Of a stretch of DNA of 64,000 bases, positions 7,960 to 16,733 are shown in pieces. Where the stretch lies: positions 248,001 to 312,000 of the forward strand of contig JAAZYR010000001.1 of NCBI GenBank assembly GCA_014239555.1. The letters run 5' to 3'. The position numbers and the translations under genes were made by a program. The stretch's first letter is position 1, and the number at the start of each line of letters is the position of its first letter. The notes beneath the pieces were generated by a model. It was not told the DNA's origin. It did not search any database and worked only from the letters and a program-made list of their open reading frames with translations. Source of the DNA: Acidimicrobiales bacterium (GTDB lineage: Bacteria > Actinomycetota > Acidimicrobiia > Acidimicrobiales > Poriferisodalaceae).

Positions 7960-9096
7960 ATGTCGACGGTAGAAGAGATAATCGGTAGGACGGATCCGAA
8001 CGACTTCGAAGCCATCCTCGCGATGACTAATACAGACCCAAACGAAGTAATCCATTCGGTCGAAGACAACGCTGAATGCATCTATTCCTGGGACTACGAG
8101 AAAGGCGCCCGACCGCAATTAGCCAAGCTGTACGAAAAAGCTAAGGTCGGGCAGTGGAATGGTGAAACAGACCTACCTTGGGAAACAGAAGTTGACCAAG
8201 AGGCTCTCGCCGTCGAAGAGTATGAAACAAATGGCAGCGCAGGAGACGTTATGGACCTTTCTGGTACCGGCGTCGAATCGTGGGGTCGTAACGAGTGGGT
8301 CAAGTTCAACATGGAATCCCAGAACTGGGCTTTGAGTCAATTCATGCACGGCGAGCAAGGCGCATTGGTTTGTACGGCCAAAATCGTCGAAACCGTGCCT
8401 TGGATGGACGCAAAATATTATGCAGCTACACAGGTGGTAGACGAAGCCCGCCACGTCGAAGTTTTTGCCAAGTACCTAGACACGAAACTGTCGGATACCT
8501 ACCCCATCAACGTTCATCTGCGGATGCTCTTAGACGACATCGTCCAAGATTCCCGGTGGGACATGACCTACCTCGGTATGCAAATCATGGTTGAAGGCCT
8601 AGCGCTAGCTGCTTTTGGACTGATCTATCAACAGAGTCAGGAACCCCTCCTCAAACAACTATTGCGTTACGTCATGAGTGATGAAGCCCGCCACGTCGCC
8701 TTTGGGGTGCTGTCGTTGAAAGAGGTCTACAGCGACATGACCCAGGCAGAGCTGCGAGATCGTCAAGAGTTTGCGTTCGAGGCGGCTGTACGCATGCGCG
8801 ACCGGTTCCTTCAACAAGAAGTATGGGAACGCATGGGAGCCGACGTGAAGAAGGTGATTCCGTTGGCCTACGCCGATCCTCTTCGCCAAGAGTTTCAGCA
8901 GTTGCTTTTCACCAAAATTGTTCCTAATTGCAAGAAATTGGGACTCCTCGATGCTGGTGATGGATGGCTTCGTCAAAAGTTTGGAGAGATTGGCGTTATC
9001 CAGTACGAAGACTGGGTTGACACAGCTGAAGAAGTTGACGCTTTCGCCATAACTCGAGAATTAGAGGCTGAAGCAGACGCGACAACCGAGTCCTGA
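7960..9096 (+). CDS. diiron ferritin-like protein (R2/AurF-like oxygenase fold)
   Basis: A 378-residue, mostly helical soluble protein. Seen: four carboxylate/His elements of a diiron four-helix bundle: HGEQGAL, DEARHVEVF, a Glu in MVEGLAL, and DEARHVAFG. The two DEARH motifs are the ExxH metal-binding pairs. This actinobacterial family belongs to the broad ferritin-like/ribonucleotide-reductase-R2-like group; members include N-oxygenases and oxidases, but none with this exact architecture is functionally known to me. AGGAG lies just before the ATG at 7960. Its place behind an acyl-CoA ligase and an SDR suggests oxidation or desaturation of an acyl substrate (inference). Confidence 0.75.
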   Translation: MSTVEEIIGRTDPNDFEAILAMTNTDPNEVIHSVEDNAECIYSWDYEKGARPQLAKLYEKAKVGQWNGETDLPWETEVDQEALAVEEYETNGSAGDVMDLSGTGVESWGRNEWVKFNMESQNWALSQFMHGEQGALVCTAKIVETVPWMDAKYYAATQVVDEARHVEVFAKYLDTKLSDTYPINVHLRMLLDDIVQDSRWDMTYLGMQIMVEGLALAAFGLIYQQSQEPLLKQLLRYVMSDEARHVAFGVLSLKEVYSDMTQAELRDRQEFAFEAAVRMRDRFLQQEVWERMGADVKKVIPLAYADPLRQEFQQLLFTKIVPNCKKLGLLDAGDGWLRQKFGEIGVIQYEDWVDTAEEVDAFAITRELEAEADATTES

Positions 9097-9104
9097 TACC
9101 ACCA

Positions 9105-9746
9105 ATGGCTCATCGCTCGGACCCAGAAACGTTGGTAGCGCTTGCACTCCGACTCAAAGGATTCGGCGAAGTTCCGACCATTGCATCAGTGCATGGATTG
9201 AGCGTGGAGACCACCGCCGTGATCTTGAGCGGAATGGTGAAAAGCGAAAAATGCGTGATGCGTCAGGTCGAAGCTGTTGAGAAATATGTTCTTACCCCAA
9301 CGGGGCGCGAGGAAGGCCAAGCGGCGTTAGCTCAGGAGTTAGAAGTCGTTGCTGCGCGCGGGATCGTGGAAGCTCTTTATGAAAAGTTTCTTCAACTCAA
9401 CCCCGAGATGCTGCAACTGTGTACCGATTGGCAAGTGATTAACGACGGTTCCGGAGAGCAAAAGCTAAATGACCATGGCGACAGTGAATACGACACCAAA
9501 GTCCTTGACCGACTTGAGGTGTTGGACCAACAAATTGCGGAGATTCTTCAACCGTTAATCGGTGTTCTCTCTAGGTTCGATAACTACCCGTCCCGATTTG
9601 CATCTGCGCTTGAAAAAGTTCTCTCAGGCGACCTGGATTGGCTAACTAAACCCATCATGCCGAGCTATCACACGGTGTGGTTTGAACTGCACGAGGATCT
9701 GCTCGCCACGCTAGGTATTAACAGAGCGAGTGAAGGAAGTATTTGA
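9105..9746 (+). CDS. winged-helix protein with CTDWQ/ELHEDLL C-terminal domain
   Basis: A 213-residue soluble protein. Residues 1-75 fit a MarR-like winged helix, ending in the wing motif YVLTPTGREE. The C-terminal domain has conserved-looking blocks CTDWQVIN, NDHGDSEYD and YHTVWFELHEDLLATLG, which I recognise from a family of actinobacterial regulator-like proteins whose function is unsettled. It starts 8 nt after the diiron protein and precedes dapA by 18 nt. It is the only transcription-factor candidate in the window, so it may control the ligase-SDR-diiron operon. Confidence 0.65.
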   Translation: MAHRSDPETLVALALRLKGFGEVPTIASVHGLSVETTAVILSGMVKSEKCVMRQVEAVEKYVLTPTGREEGQAALAQELEVVAARGIVEALYEKFLQLNPEMLQLCTDWQVINDGSGEQKLNDHGDSEYDTKVLDRLEVLDQQIAEILQPLIGVLSRFDNYPSRFASALEKVLSGDLDWLTKPIMPSYHTVWFELHEDLLATLGINRASEGSI

Positions 9747-9764
9747 AGGGCTATTCTTAGCCGC

Positions 9765-10649
9765 ATGACTGCGCGATTCGGCCGAGTCATTCCGGCGATG
9801 GTAACCCCGTTCTCACAAGACGATGCTTTAGACGTCGACGCTGCGGTAACCCTTGCCAAGTGGCTCGTGGAACAGGGAAGCGAAGGACTCGTGATCACGG
9901 GAACAACTGGTGAGGGTCCCGCTGTAACCGATGAAGAAGATTGGGAATTGTGGCGCGCAATCGCCGAGGCGGTCACTGTGCCCGTAATCGCGGGGACTAC
10001 GACAAACGACACGGCACATTCAATTCACCAAACCCGAAAAGCTGAAGAACTAGGTTGCGACGGAATACTCGCTGTCACGCCGTATTACAACCGCCCATCT
10101 CAAGCCGGAATATACGCTCACTTTGAAGCCGTCGCTTCCGCAACCAGCCTGCCTGTGGTTCTCTATGACATCCCAATTCGAACTGGTAGGAAGATAGAAA
10201 CATCAACGATGCTCCAACTTGCCCATCAGGTGCCAAATATCGTTGCAGTGAAGGACGCCGCTGGAAACCCTGGAGAAACAGCGAAGGTGGTACGAGACGC
10301 TCCCGAAGGCTTCGAGGTATACAGCGGAGATGACGCGCTAACCCTTCCCCTTCTAGCGGTAGGCGCTGTAGGAGTTATTAGTGTGGCGGCCCATTGGACG
10401 GCCCCCGAACACGTCGCAATGATGGATGCTTGGGATTCTGGTAACGCGTCGGAAGCGAGGCGTATTAACTCACTTCTCCTCGACAGTTTCGATTACGAGA
10501 CTGGAGATGCTGCGCCGAACCCAGTCCCAACGAAAGCGATGCTGCGAACCCTAGGGCTAAACGTCGGAGAGCCGCGATTGCCCATGGGACCGACGCCACA
10601 AGGGCTGGAAGACACGGCCCGAGAGGTGTATGCCCGGTTGAAGGCTTAA
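9765..10649 (+). CDS. dapA: 4-hydroxy-tetrahydrodipicolinate synthase
   Basis: Condenses pyruvate with aspartate semialdehyde, the committed step to diaminopimelate and lysine. Seen: the TGTTGEGPAVTDEE substrate loop, PYYNRPSQ, the catalytic Tyr in VVLYDIPIRTG and the Schiff-base Lys in VAVKDAAGN. The length of 294 residues is standard. ATG at 9765. It is followed by rnj with only one base between, the dapA-rnj pairing that is common in actinobacteria. Confidence 0.96.
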   Translation: MTARFGRVIPAMVTPFSQDDALDVDAAVTLAKWLVEQGSEGLVITGTTGEGPAVTDEEDWELWRAIAEAVTVPVIAGTTTNDTAHSIHQTRKAEELGCDGILAVTPYYNRPSQAGIYAHFEAVASATSLPVVLYDIPIRTGRKIETSTMLQLAHQVPNIVAVKDAAGNPGETAKVVRDAPEGFEVYSGDDALTLPLLAVGAVGVISVAAHWTAPEHVAMMDAWDSGNASEARRINSLLLDSFDYETGDAAPNPVPTKAMLRTLGLNVGEPRLPMGPTPQGLEDTAREVYARLKA

Positions 10650-10650
10650 T

Positions 10651-12312
10651 TTGGAAACGCCCAACGTAAACATCACTTTCCTAGGTGGTCTCGGAGAGGT
10701 CGGCCGAAACTGCACATGCATCGAGATCGACGGCAAGCTGCTTTTAATTGACTTTGGGGTGATGTTCCCCGACGCCACCATGCCTGGCGTCGATGTCATT
10801 CTCCCAGACACTCAATGGCTGGCCGAGCGAGGAGCCGACATTGTTGGATTGCTTATTACCCACGGACACGAAGATCATGTGGGTGGAGTGGTCCACCTTC
10901 TACGAGAATTTGAGGTGCCTCTCTACGGCTCAGCATTAACGATGGGCCTTGCTCGCCGAAAAGTAACTGAGGCCCGTTTAGAAGATCGAACGTCGTTTCA
11001 GATATTGAACGATGGAGAACGACGTCGAATAGGGCCATTCGATGTTGAAGTACTTCCCATAACCCACTCAATTCCTCAAAGTCTGTGCGTAGTTCTGCAC
11101 ACCGATCATGGGGTCATGGTGCACACCGGGGATTTCAAACTTGACTCACACCCCATTGATGGGCGAATTACCGACCTCAAGCGTTTGGAGGAACTGCAAG
11201 AAGACCCAGGCGTTCGTGTCCTGATGGCGGATTCAACCAACGCAGATAAACCCGGTTGGAGTGCCTCGGAATCGACAATGCGCGAAACCTTCGAACGTCG
11301 GTTCCCTGAATGGACCGGTGGGCGCCTTGTTGTGAGTTGTTTTGCTAGCCACCTACATCGAGTCCAACAAATATGTGATGTGGCAATCAAAGAAGGACGA
11401 ACGATCTTCCCCCTTGGCAGATCAATGGTGAACAACATACGCATAGCTCAAGAACTAGGAGTACTCGACCTACCTCATCGCTGTGTTGATTCGATCGAAC
11501 ATCTCCATATGTACGAACCCGGAGACGTCTGCGTAATTTGCACTGGATCCCAAGGTGAACCAAATGCTGCTTTGTCTCTAATCGCCAGGAGCGAACACCC
11601 GGACCTTTCCCTGGGCGCGGGAGATGTAGTCATGCTCTCGAGTCACCCGATACCTGGAAATGAAATTTCGGTGTATCGAGTGATTGACCAACTCACTCGT
11701 TTGGGGTGTGAGGTAGTCCACGATGGCCAGGAACATGTTCATACAAGCGGACACGCCCAACGAGACGAGCTGCGACACCTGTACGACATTGTGCGGCCTG
11801 AGTGGTACGTGCCCATCGAAGGTGAGTACCGAATGTTGCAGCGCAACGCAGACGTCGCAGTAGAAGCGGGACACCAACCTGACCGGAGCGTTGTCGTGCT
11901 TGACGGTACGCAACTAACCCTCGATGAGAAGGGCCTTCGCGTGACGGGTCATGTTCCGGCTCCGTACCGATTTGTCGACGGATTACTCGACGACCTTGGT
12001 CCGGACATGCTCGAGGCGCGCCGAAGACTGAGCGAAGGTGGTTTCGTTCACGTCACTGTGGTTGTCAGCAATAAAACAGGCCTGGTTGGTCATCCAGAAA
12101 TATCCACCCAAGGATGGATAGATACTGACAAGAGCGTGGTGGTTCTAGCAGAACTAGAAATCGAAGTGGCTCAAGCCGTTCGGACTTCAATCAGCGAAGG
12201 TAAGCGACTTGAAGACCTTGACCGAGTAGTTCGACGCATCACCGGCCGGTTTGTTGGAAACAGGACTCGGCGACGGCCACCAATTTCGGCGTCCGTGATT
12301 ACCGTCGACTGA
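10651..12312 (+). CDS. rnj: ribonuclease J
   Basis: Metallo-beta-lactamase/beta-CASP ribonuclease with endo- and 5'-exonuclease activity in mRNA decay and rRNA maturation. Seen: N-terminal FLGGLGEVGRNC, zinc motif THGHEDHVGG, further ligands in VHTGDFKLD, the beta-CASP block around MADSTNA, and SHPIPGNE and TSGHA typical of RNase J. The length of 553 is normal. The start is TTG at 10651, 1 nt after the dapA stop, with GAAGG at 10640-10644; no ATG or GTG fits the N-terminus, so translation is probably coupled to dapA. Confidence 0.95.
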   Translation: METPNVNITFLGGLGEVGRNCTCIEIDGKLLLIDFGVMFPDATMPGVDVILPDTQWLAERGADIVGLLITHGHEDHVGGVVHLLREFEVPLYGSALTMGLARRKVTEARLEDRTSFQILNDGERRRIGPFDVEVLPITHSIPQSLCVVLHTDHGVMVHTGDFKLDSHPIDGRITDLKRLEELQEDPGVRVLMADSTNADKPGWSASESTMRETFERRFPEWTGGRLVVSCFASHLHRVQQICDVAIKEGRTIFPLGRSMVNNIRIAQELGVLDLPHRCVDSIEHLHMYEPGDVCVICTGSQGEPNAALSLIARSEHPDLSLGAGDVVMLSSHPIPGNEISVYRVIDQLTRLGCEVVHDGQEHVHTSGHAQRDELRHLYDIVRPEWYVPIEGEYRMLQRNADVAVEAGHQPDRSVVVLDGTQLTLDEKGLRVTGHVPAPYRFVDGLLDDLGPDMLEARRRLSEGGFVHVTVVVSNKTGLVGHPEISTQGWIDTDKSVVVLAELEIEVAQAVRTSISEGKRLEDLDRVVRRITGRFVGNRTRRRPPISASVITVD

Positions 12313-12315
12313 ACC

Positions 12316-12332
12316 AGCATCCGGTGGATGCT
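12316..12332 (+). terminator. perfect short hairpin between rnj and ftsK
   Basis: Seen: AGCATCC (12316-12322), loop GGT, GGATGCT (12326-12332), starting 4 nt after the rnj stop codon and 18 nt before the ftsK start. No U-tract. It could be a weak terminator, a processing site, or a structure that limits ftsK initiation. Confidence 0.4.
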
Positions 12333-12349
12333 TCGGTATTCTCGCCAGT

Positions 12350-14782
12350 GTGGTATCCAAGCGCCCTATCGACACATCCAAGAAGACCAGATCTTCCGGT
12401 AGATCGCGCCGCACGGTTGACCCTTCCAAATCAAAAAATTCGACTAAACCGTCGATGCTTCGTCGAATGAGTGAAGCCGGGTTGCGTGGCCGCGCGACCG
12501 ATGTAGCTGGCCTCCTTCTCGTTATTGTGGCGTTAATTTCTCTCCTGGCACTTTTCGGGGATAAAGCAGGAATCGCGGGTCGCCTGCTCGAGAACATCAT
12601 GAGTGTGCTGGTAGGCATCTTTCGCTTCGCCGTTCCGTTCGCGCTACTGGGCTGCGCATACGCGATACTGCGCGATAAGAGCAGCGACAGAACTTGGAGG
12701 ATCGCGTTTGGGGGCGTTCTGACAAGTCTTTCGTTGTCCGGCATGGCGCACCTGATCGGAGATGCAGCTGGAATTAAAACCACGCTGGATGATCTTCGAG
12801 CGTCGGGCGGAATAATTGGTGCAGTCGTGGGTGAACCGCTACGCAGGGCTGTCGACGATCCCGGGGCATGGATTGTTCTGCTGCTAGCAGCCATGTTCGG
12901 GGTTTTGATCGTCACCGACACTGGCCTCCGCCAGGTTTTGACGGCGATGGCATTCGCTGTTCGTTTCGTCGTCAAATACCTGAGGAAGGGGCTTCACAGC
13001 CTCCAGAGCCTGGGGTCAGATAGGGAAGCGTCTGAGGATTCGTCGCCCGACCGGTCGACGCTGCCCCCGATCTCTGCGCCAGGTCTTGGCCCCTCTATCG
13101 CTTCGCCAGATGCCCAATCGGTGAATCTTGAAGTTGAGGTTGTTGAAAACACGCAAAATGAAGAGCCTTGGAATGCGTCACCAATAGAACAGCCTGGTCT
13201 TCGAGAGGCACCTGACACCTTGCCTGCTGAGGATAAAGAATCCATTTCAGGACAAGACAACTCCGGACTTGCGCCTGAACAGATGGAAATCGACCTGGGG
13301 AATCGTCCTACTGGGCATTGGAAACTCCCTACGGGAGAAAGTCTCGAGAGATCAGGCGTTCAGGACGTGGACGAACGCATGCTTCAGAGTGGAGCTCGCA
13401 ACCTAGAGGCAGCCCTTTCTAGCCACGGCGTCGAAACCAGAGTCACGGGCATGGAAGTAGGCCCGACGGTCACTCGCTATGAACTATCACTTGGCACAGG
13501 AGTGAAGGTTTCCCGAGTGACTAGCCTCCACAAAGACATCGCTTATGCAATGGCATCGGCTGATGTTCGTATTTTGGCGCCGATCCCTGGCCGTTCTGCC
13601 ATTGGAGTAGAAGTTCCTAACGCCGACCGTCACCTCGTTGCATTAGGCGACATACTGATTAGCCAGACAGCAGCGGAGGCAACGCATCCTCTTGAAGTTG
13701 CGTTGGGTCAGGACATTTCGGGCAACGCTGTAATGGCAAACCTTGCGTCGATGCCCCACGTTCTGATCGCGGGTGCAACAGGAGCGGGAAAGTCATCTTG
13801 CATTAACTCAATCATTACCTCCTTACTTATGCGCGCCACCCCGGACGAAATACGTCTGATACTCATCGACCCCAAACGGGTGGAACTGGGACAATACGAC
13901 CGTCTCCCTCATCTACTCACCCAAGTAGTCACTAACCCGAAAAAGGCAGCTAACGCCTTGTCGTGGGCGGTAAAGGAAATGGAACGGCGATACGACGTAC
14001 TTTCGGAGATCGGGTTTCGCGACATAACCGGATACAACTCGGCATACGACGAAGGACGCCTCGCATCAGACCTCAATGAAGAACGCGAATTTGAACGGAT
14101 GCCCTTTGTGGTTGTCGTGGTGGACGAACTGAACGACTTGATGATGGTCGCAGCACGCGACGTCGAAGATTCGATAACTCGGTTGGCGCAGATGGCACGA
14201 GCAGTAGGTATCCACCTGGTGATCGCTACCCAGCGGCCCTCGGTGAACGTAATCACCGGCGTTATCAAGGCCAACATTCCGTCGCGTATCGCCTTTGCCG
14301 TATCAAGTCTTGCAGACAGCCGTGTCATCCTTGATCAACCGGGAGCCGAACGACTCATAGGAAAAGGCGACATGCTGGTGTTAGGTGCCAACAGCAGTGT
14401 GGCTCAACGCGTCCAAGGCTGTTGGGTGAGTGAAGCTGAGATTCATCAAGTGGTTGCTCACTGGCGTAGACAAGCGCCTGAAACTGACTACGTCGAAGGA
14501 GTCGAAGGAGTAAAGGGCTCCACATCTGACGTTATTCCAGGTGGCTCGTCTGGCGACGAGGATGATGACGAACTCATGATGCGAGCCATGGTCATAGTTG
14601 TGGACAGCCAGCTTGGGTCGACCTCGATGCTTCAACGAAAACTGAAAGTTGGGTTCGCTCGCGCTGGGCGACTTATGGATCTCCTAGAACAGCGAGGGGT
14701 CGTGGGTCCCTCCATTGGTTCCAAAGCCCGGGATGTACTAATGACACAGGACGAGCTCAACGTTTTGCTCGCTGATCGCTAA
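12350..14782 (+). CDS. ftsK: DNA translocase FtsK/SpoIIIE
   Basis: Septum-anchored ATPase that pumps chromosome ends during division. Seen in order: basic N-terminus, four hydrophobic segments (about 52-70, 85-107, 118-137, 172-190), a variable acidic linker (about 215-320), the motor domain with Walker A GATGAGKS (475-482), Walker B region VVVVDELNDLMM, then a C-terminal winged-helix gamma domain (about 735-810) that reads KOPS-like sites. The length of 810 is typical for actinobacteria. GTG at 12350. In many actinobacteria rimO follows; here 32 kb of other genes intervene. Confidence 0.95.
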   Translation: MVSKRPIDTSKKTRSSGRSRRTVDPSKSKNSTKPSMLRRMSEAGLRGRATDVAGLLLVIVALISLLALFGDKAGIAGRLLENIMSVLVGIFRFAVPFALLGCAYAILRDKSSDRTWRIAFGGVLTSLSLSGMAHLIGDAAGIKTTLDDLRASGGIIGAVVGEPLRRAVDDPGAWIVLLLAAMFGVLIVTDTGLRQVLTAMAFAVRFVVKYLRKGLHSLQSLGSDREASEDSSPDRSTLPPISAPGLGPSIASPDAQSVNLEVEVVENTQNEEPWNASPIEQPGLREAPDTLPAEDKESISGQDNSGLAPEQMEIDLGNRPTGHWKLPTGESLERSGVQDVDERMLQSGARNLEAALSSHGVETRVTGMEVGPTVTRYELSLGTGVKVSRVTSLHKDIAYAMASADVRILAPIPGRSAIGVEVPNADRHLVALGDILISQTAAEATHPLEVALGQDISGNAVMANLASMPHVLIAGATGAGKSSCINSIITSLLMRATPDEIRLILIDPKRVELGQYDRLPHLLTQVVTNPKKAANALSWAVKEMERRYDVLSEIGFRDITGYNSAYDEGRLASDLNEEREFERMPFVVVVVDELNDLMMVAARDVEDSITRLAQMARAVGIHLVIATQRPSVNVITGVIKANIPSRIAFAVSSLADSRVILDQPGAERLIGKGDMLVLGANSSVAQRVQGCWVSEAEIHQVVAHWRRQAPETDYVEGVEGVKGSTSDVIPGGSSGDEDDDELMMRAMVIVVDSQLGSTSMLQRKLKVGFARAGRLMDLLEQRGVVGPSIGSKARDVLMTQDELNVLLADR

Positions 14783-14825
14783 GGCTCCCTCGCCGAGACT
14801 ACGGCGACGACGCTAGGGTCAGTCG

Positions 14826-15728
14826 ATGAGCGACTATGACGTCATCGCGACCGGATTGCAGTTTCCCGAAGGGCCCGTAGTAATGCCGGACGGCTCCATC
14901 GTGCTTGTCGAAGTGAAACGAGGCACGATTTCTCGAATCGACCCAAACGATGGATCAATCGAAGTTGTGGCTCGGCCAGGAGGTGGTCCCAACGGTGCCG
15001 CAGTGGGGCCTGACGGTGCTCTATACGTCTGCAACAATGGCGGATTCACATGGGGTGAGGCGCGAGGATTGACAGTTCCAGGATTGGTACCGGACGACTA
15101 CTCCTCAGGTCGTATCGAACGAATCGACATCAACACAGGAACAGTTGAAATCCTTTACGCCGAAGTAAATGGGGAACCGCTCAAGGGCCCGAACGATCTC
15201 ATGTTTGACTCGACGGGGGGATTTTGGTTTACCGACCACGGGAAAACCCGAGCCCGGACGCGTGATCGCGGTGGGCTTTACTACGGTCGAGCTGACGGAT
15301 CACAGGTGCAAGAGGTGGCATTCCCTCTTGATGGCCCAAATGGCGTTGGTTTGTCACCCCAAGAAGACAGGGTGTACGTAGCCGAAACCCACCAAGGTTC
15401 CATTCTTTATTGGGAGCTTTCGGGGCCAGGTGAACTTGCAGGATCGTCTCACGGAAAGTTCTTGGCCCGCCCAGCAGGTAGGAAGCTATTCGACTCGTTA
15501 GCAATGGATGCCGACGGAAATGTGAGTGTTGCCACAATCCAAACAGGCGGGATCAGCACCTTCACCCCCAACGGCGACGAGCTTGAATTCTTTGCCGTGA
15601 ACGACCCGATCTGCACCAATATTTGCTTCGGTGGTGCAGAAATGAGGACGGCCTACATCACACTGTCAGGCACGGGCAAACTGATACAGGCAGAGTGGCC
15701 TCGAGTTGGACTGACGTTACCTTTCTAA
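14826..15728 (+). CDS. SMP-30/gluconolactonase-family protein
   Basis: Six-bladed beta-propeller hydrolase family (lactonases, gluconolactonase). Seen: EGPVVMPDGSIV in the first blade with the metal-binding Glu, GPNDLMFD with the conserved Asn-Asp, LDGPNGVGLS, and repeated blade motifs throughout its 300 residues. No signal peptide. ATG at 14826, 43 nt after ftsK. It is the first gene of the accessory block and faces a metallo-beta-lactamase-fold gene (convergent, 11 nt). Lactone hydrolysis is inferred; the substrate is unknown. A second family member lies at 30658. Confidence 0.8.
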   Translation: MSDYDVIATGLQFPEGPVVMPDGSIVLVEVKRGTISRIDPNDGSIEVVARPGGGPNGAAVGPDGALYVCNNGGFTWGEARGLTVPGLVPDDYSSGRIERIDINTGTVEILYAEVNGEPLKGPNDLMFDSTGGFWFTDHGKTRARTRDRGGLYYGRADGSQVQEVAFPLDGPNGVGLSPQEDRVYVAETHQGSILYWELSGPGELAGSSHGKFLARPAGRKLFDSLAMDADGNVSVATIQTGGISTFTPNGDELEFFAVNDPICTNICFGGAEMRTAYITLSGTGKLIQAEWPRVGLTLPF

Positions 15729-15739
15729 ACACTGAAGAG

Positions 15740-16684
15740 TCACGCTAAACAACGTGGGAGCATGCCTCCGTTGAAAGCGATCATGTCCCCGATCGCGTTT
15801 TCGAATCCCACCCACTCGTAGTCCGCTTCAGGATTTTCGCGGTAGGCGACATGGAGATTTCCAGCTAGCCGTTCAGCATCAGTTAGTCGGTCAAACTCGC
15901 CCAGATCGGTTGCAGATGCTTGCTCGACAGGTGAGCGTGCCGATGCGACTCCCTCTGCGGCCGCCTCCTGCACGAACTGAAGGTAAGCCCTTTGGGCATC
16001 AAGCACTTTGCCGATTTCACGGCCACCGAAGGCAGGTCCGTGACCTGGAACAATAACGTCCGCTCCCTGCTCCTCAATCGTGTCCAAAGCATCCAAAGTC
16101 CCTTGGATGGACCCAAATAGGGCGAAAGGTGTTCCTCCGTGAAAGATGAGGTCCCCTGTAAATAACACGCCATGTTCGGGTAGCCATGCCAGAACGTCGC
16201 CGTCCGTGTGGGCTACATGACCTAAATCAAACAGCTCGATATCCAAATCATCGAGGTGCACGGTGGTCGAGCCCTCGAAGGTGAGGTCAGGAGCACGAAA
16301 ACGCAAATCTCCCCACTCAACCCCAGGGAACGCGGCGCGATAGTCAGGAATCCCCGTAGCCATCATCACCTTCCGACAAGTGGTGTGACTGATAATCGTG
16401 GCATCGGTGAATAAGTAATTCCCGTGGGTGTGGTCTGCGTGGTGATGAGTGTTGACTACCAAAGTGACCGGGTTCTTTGTCACCGACGCGATTGCATCCA
16501 GATACGCGCGGTTTCGCAGTTCGGTCGAAGTCGTGTCAATGCTCACCACAGCACTTTCGCCGACAATAAATCCGGTGTTATTAATGAACCAGGTTCCGTC
16601 TGGCTGCACATAGCTAAAGACCTTCGGCGCCACTTCCTCAAGGAGTCCGGGGCCAAGGTCGCCGTGAAGGTGATTTGAGCTCAT
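15740..16684 (-). CDS. metallo-beta-lactamase-fold hydrolase
   Basis: Zinc-dependent hydrolase of the MBL superfamily. Seen: metal motif NTHHHADHTHGN in the first third, GHVAHTDGDVLAW, FTGDLIFHGG and VPGHGPAFG, which supply the remaining ligands. It resembles the SoxH/quinoprotein-relay branch, for which precise substrates are mostly unknown. 314 residues, no signal peptide. It is divergent from the P450 gene with 49 nt between, suggesting a shared promoter region. Confidence 0.8.
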   Translation of the reverse strand: MSSNHLHGDLGPGLLEEVAPKVFSYVQPDGTWFINNTGFIVGESAVVSIDTTSTELRNRAYLDAIASVTKNPVTLVVNTHHHADHTHGNYLFTDATIISHTTCRKVMMATGIPDYRAAFPGVEWGDLRFRAPDLTFEGSTTVHLDDLDIELFDLGHVAHTDGDVLAWLPEHGVLFTGDLIFHGGTPFALFGSIQGTLDALDTIEEQGADVIVPGHGPAFGGREIGKVLDAQRAYLQFVQEAAAEGVASARSPVEQASATDLGEFDRLTDAERLAGNLHVAYRENPEADYEWVGFENAIGDMIAFNGGMLPRCLA

Positions 16685-16733
16685 GAAGAGAGCCTACGTG
16701 CACGACCACTAGCTCTGGATCTACTCTGGACCC

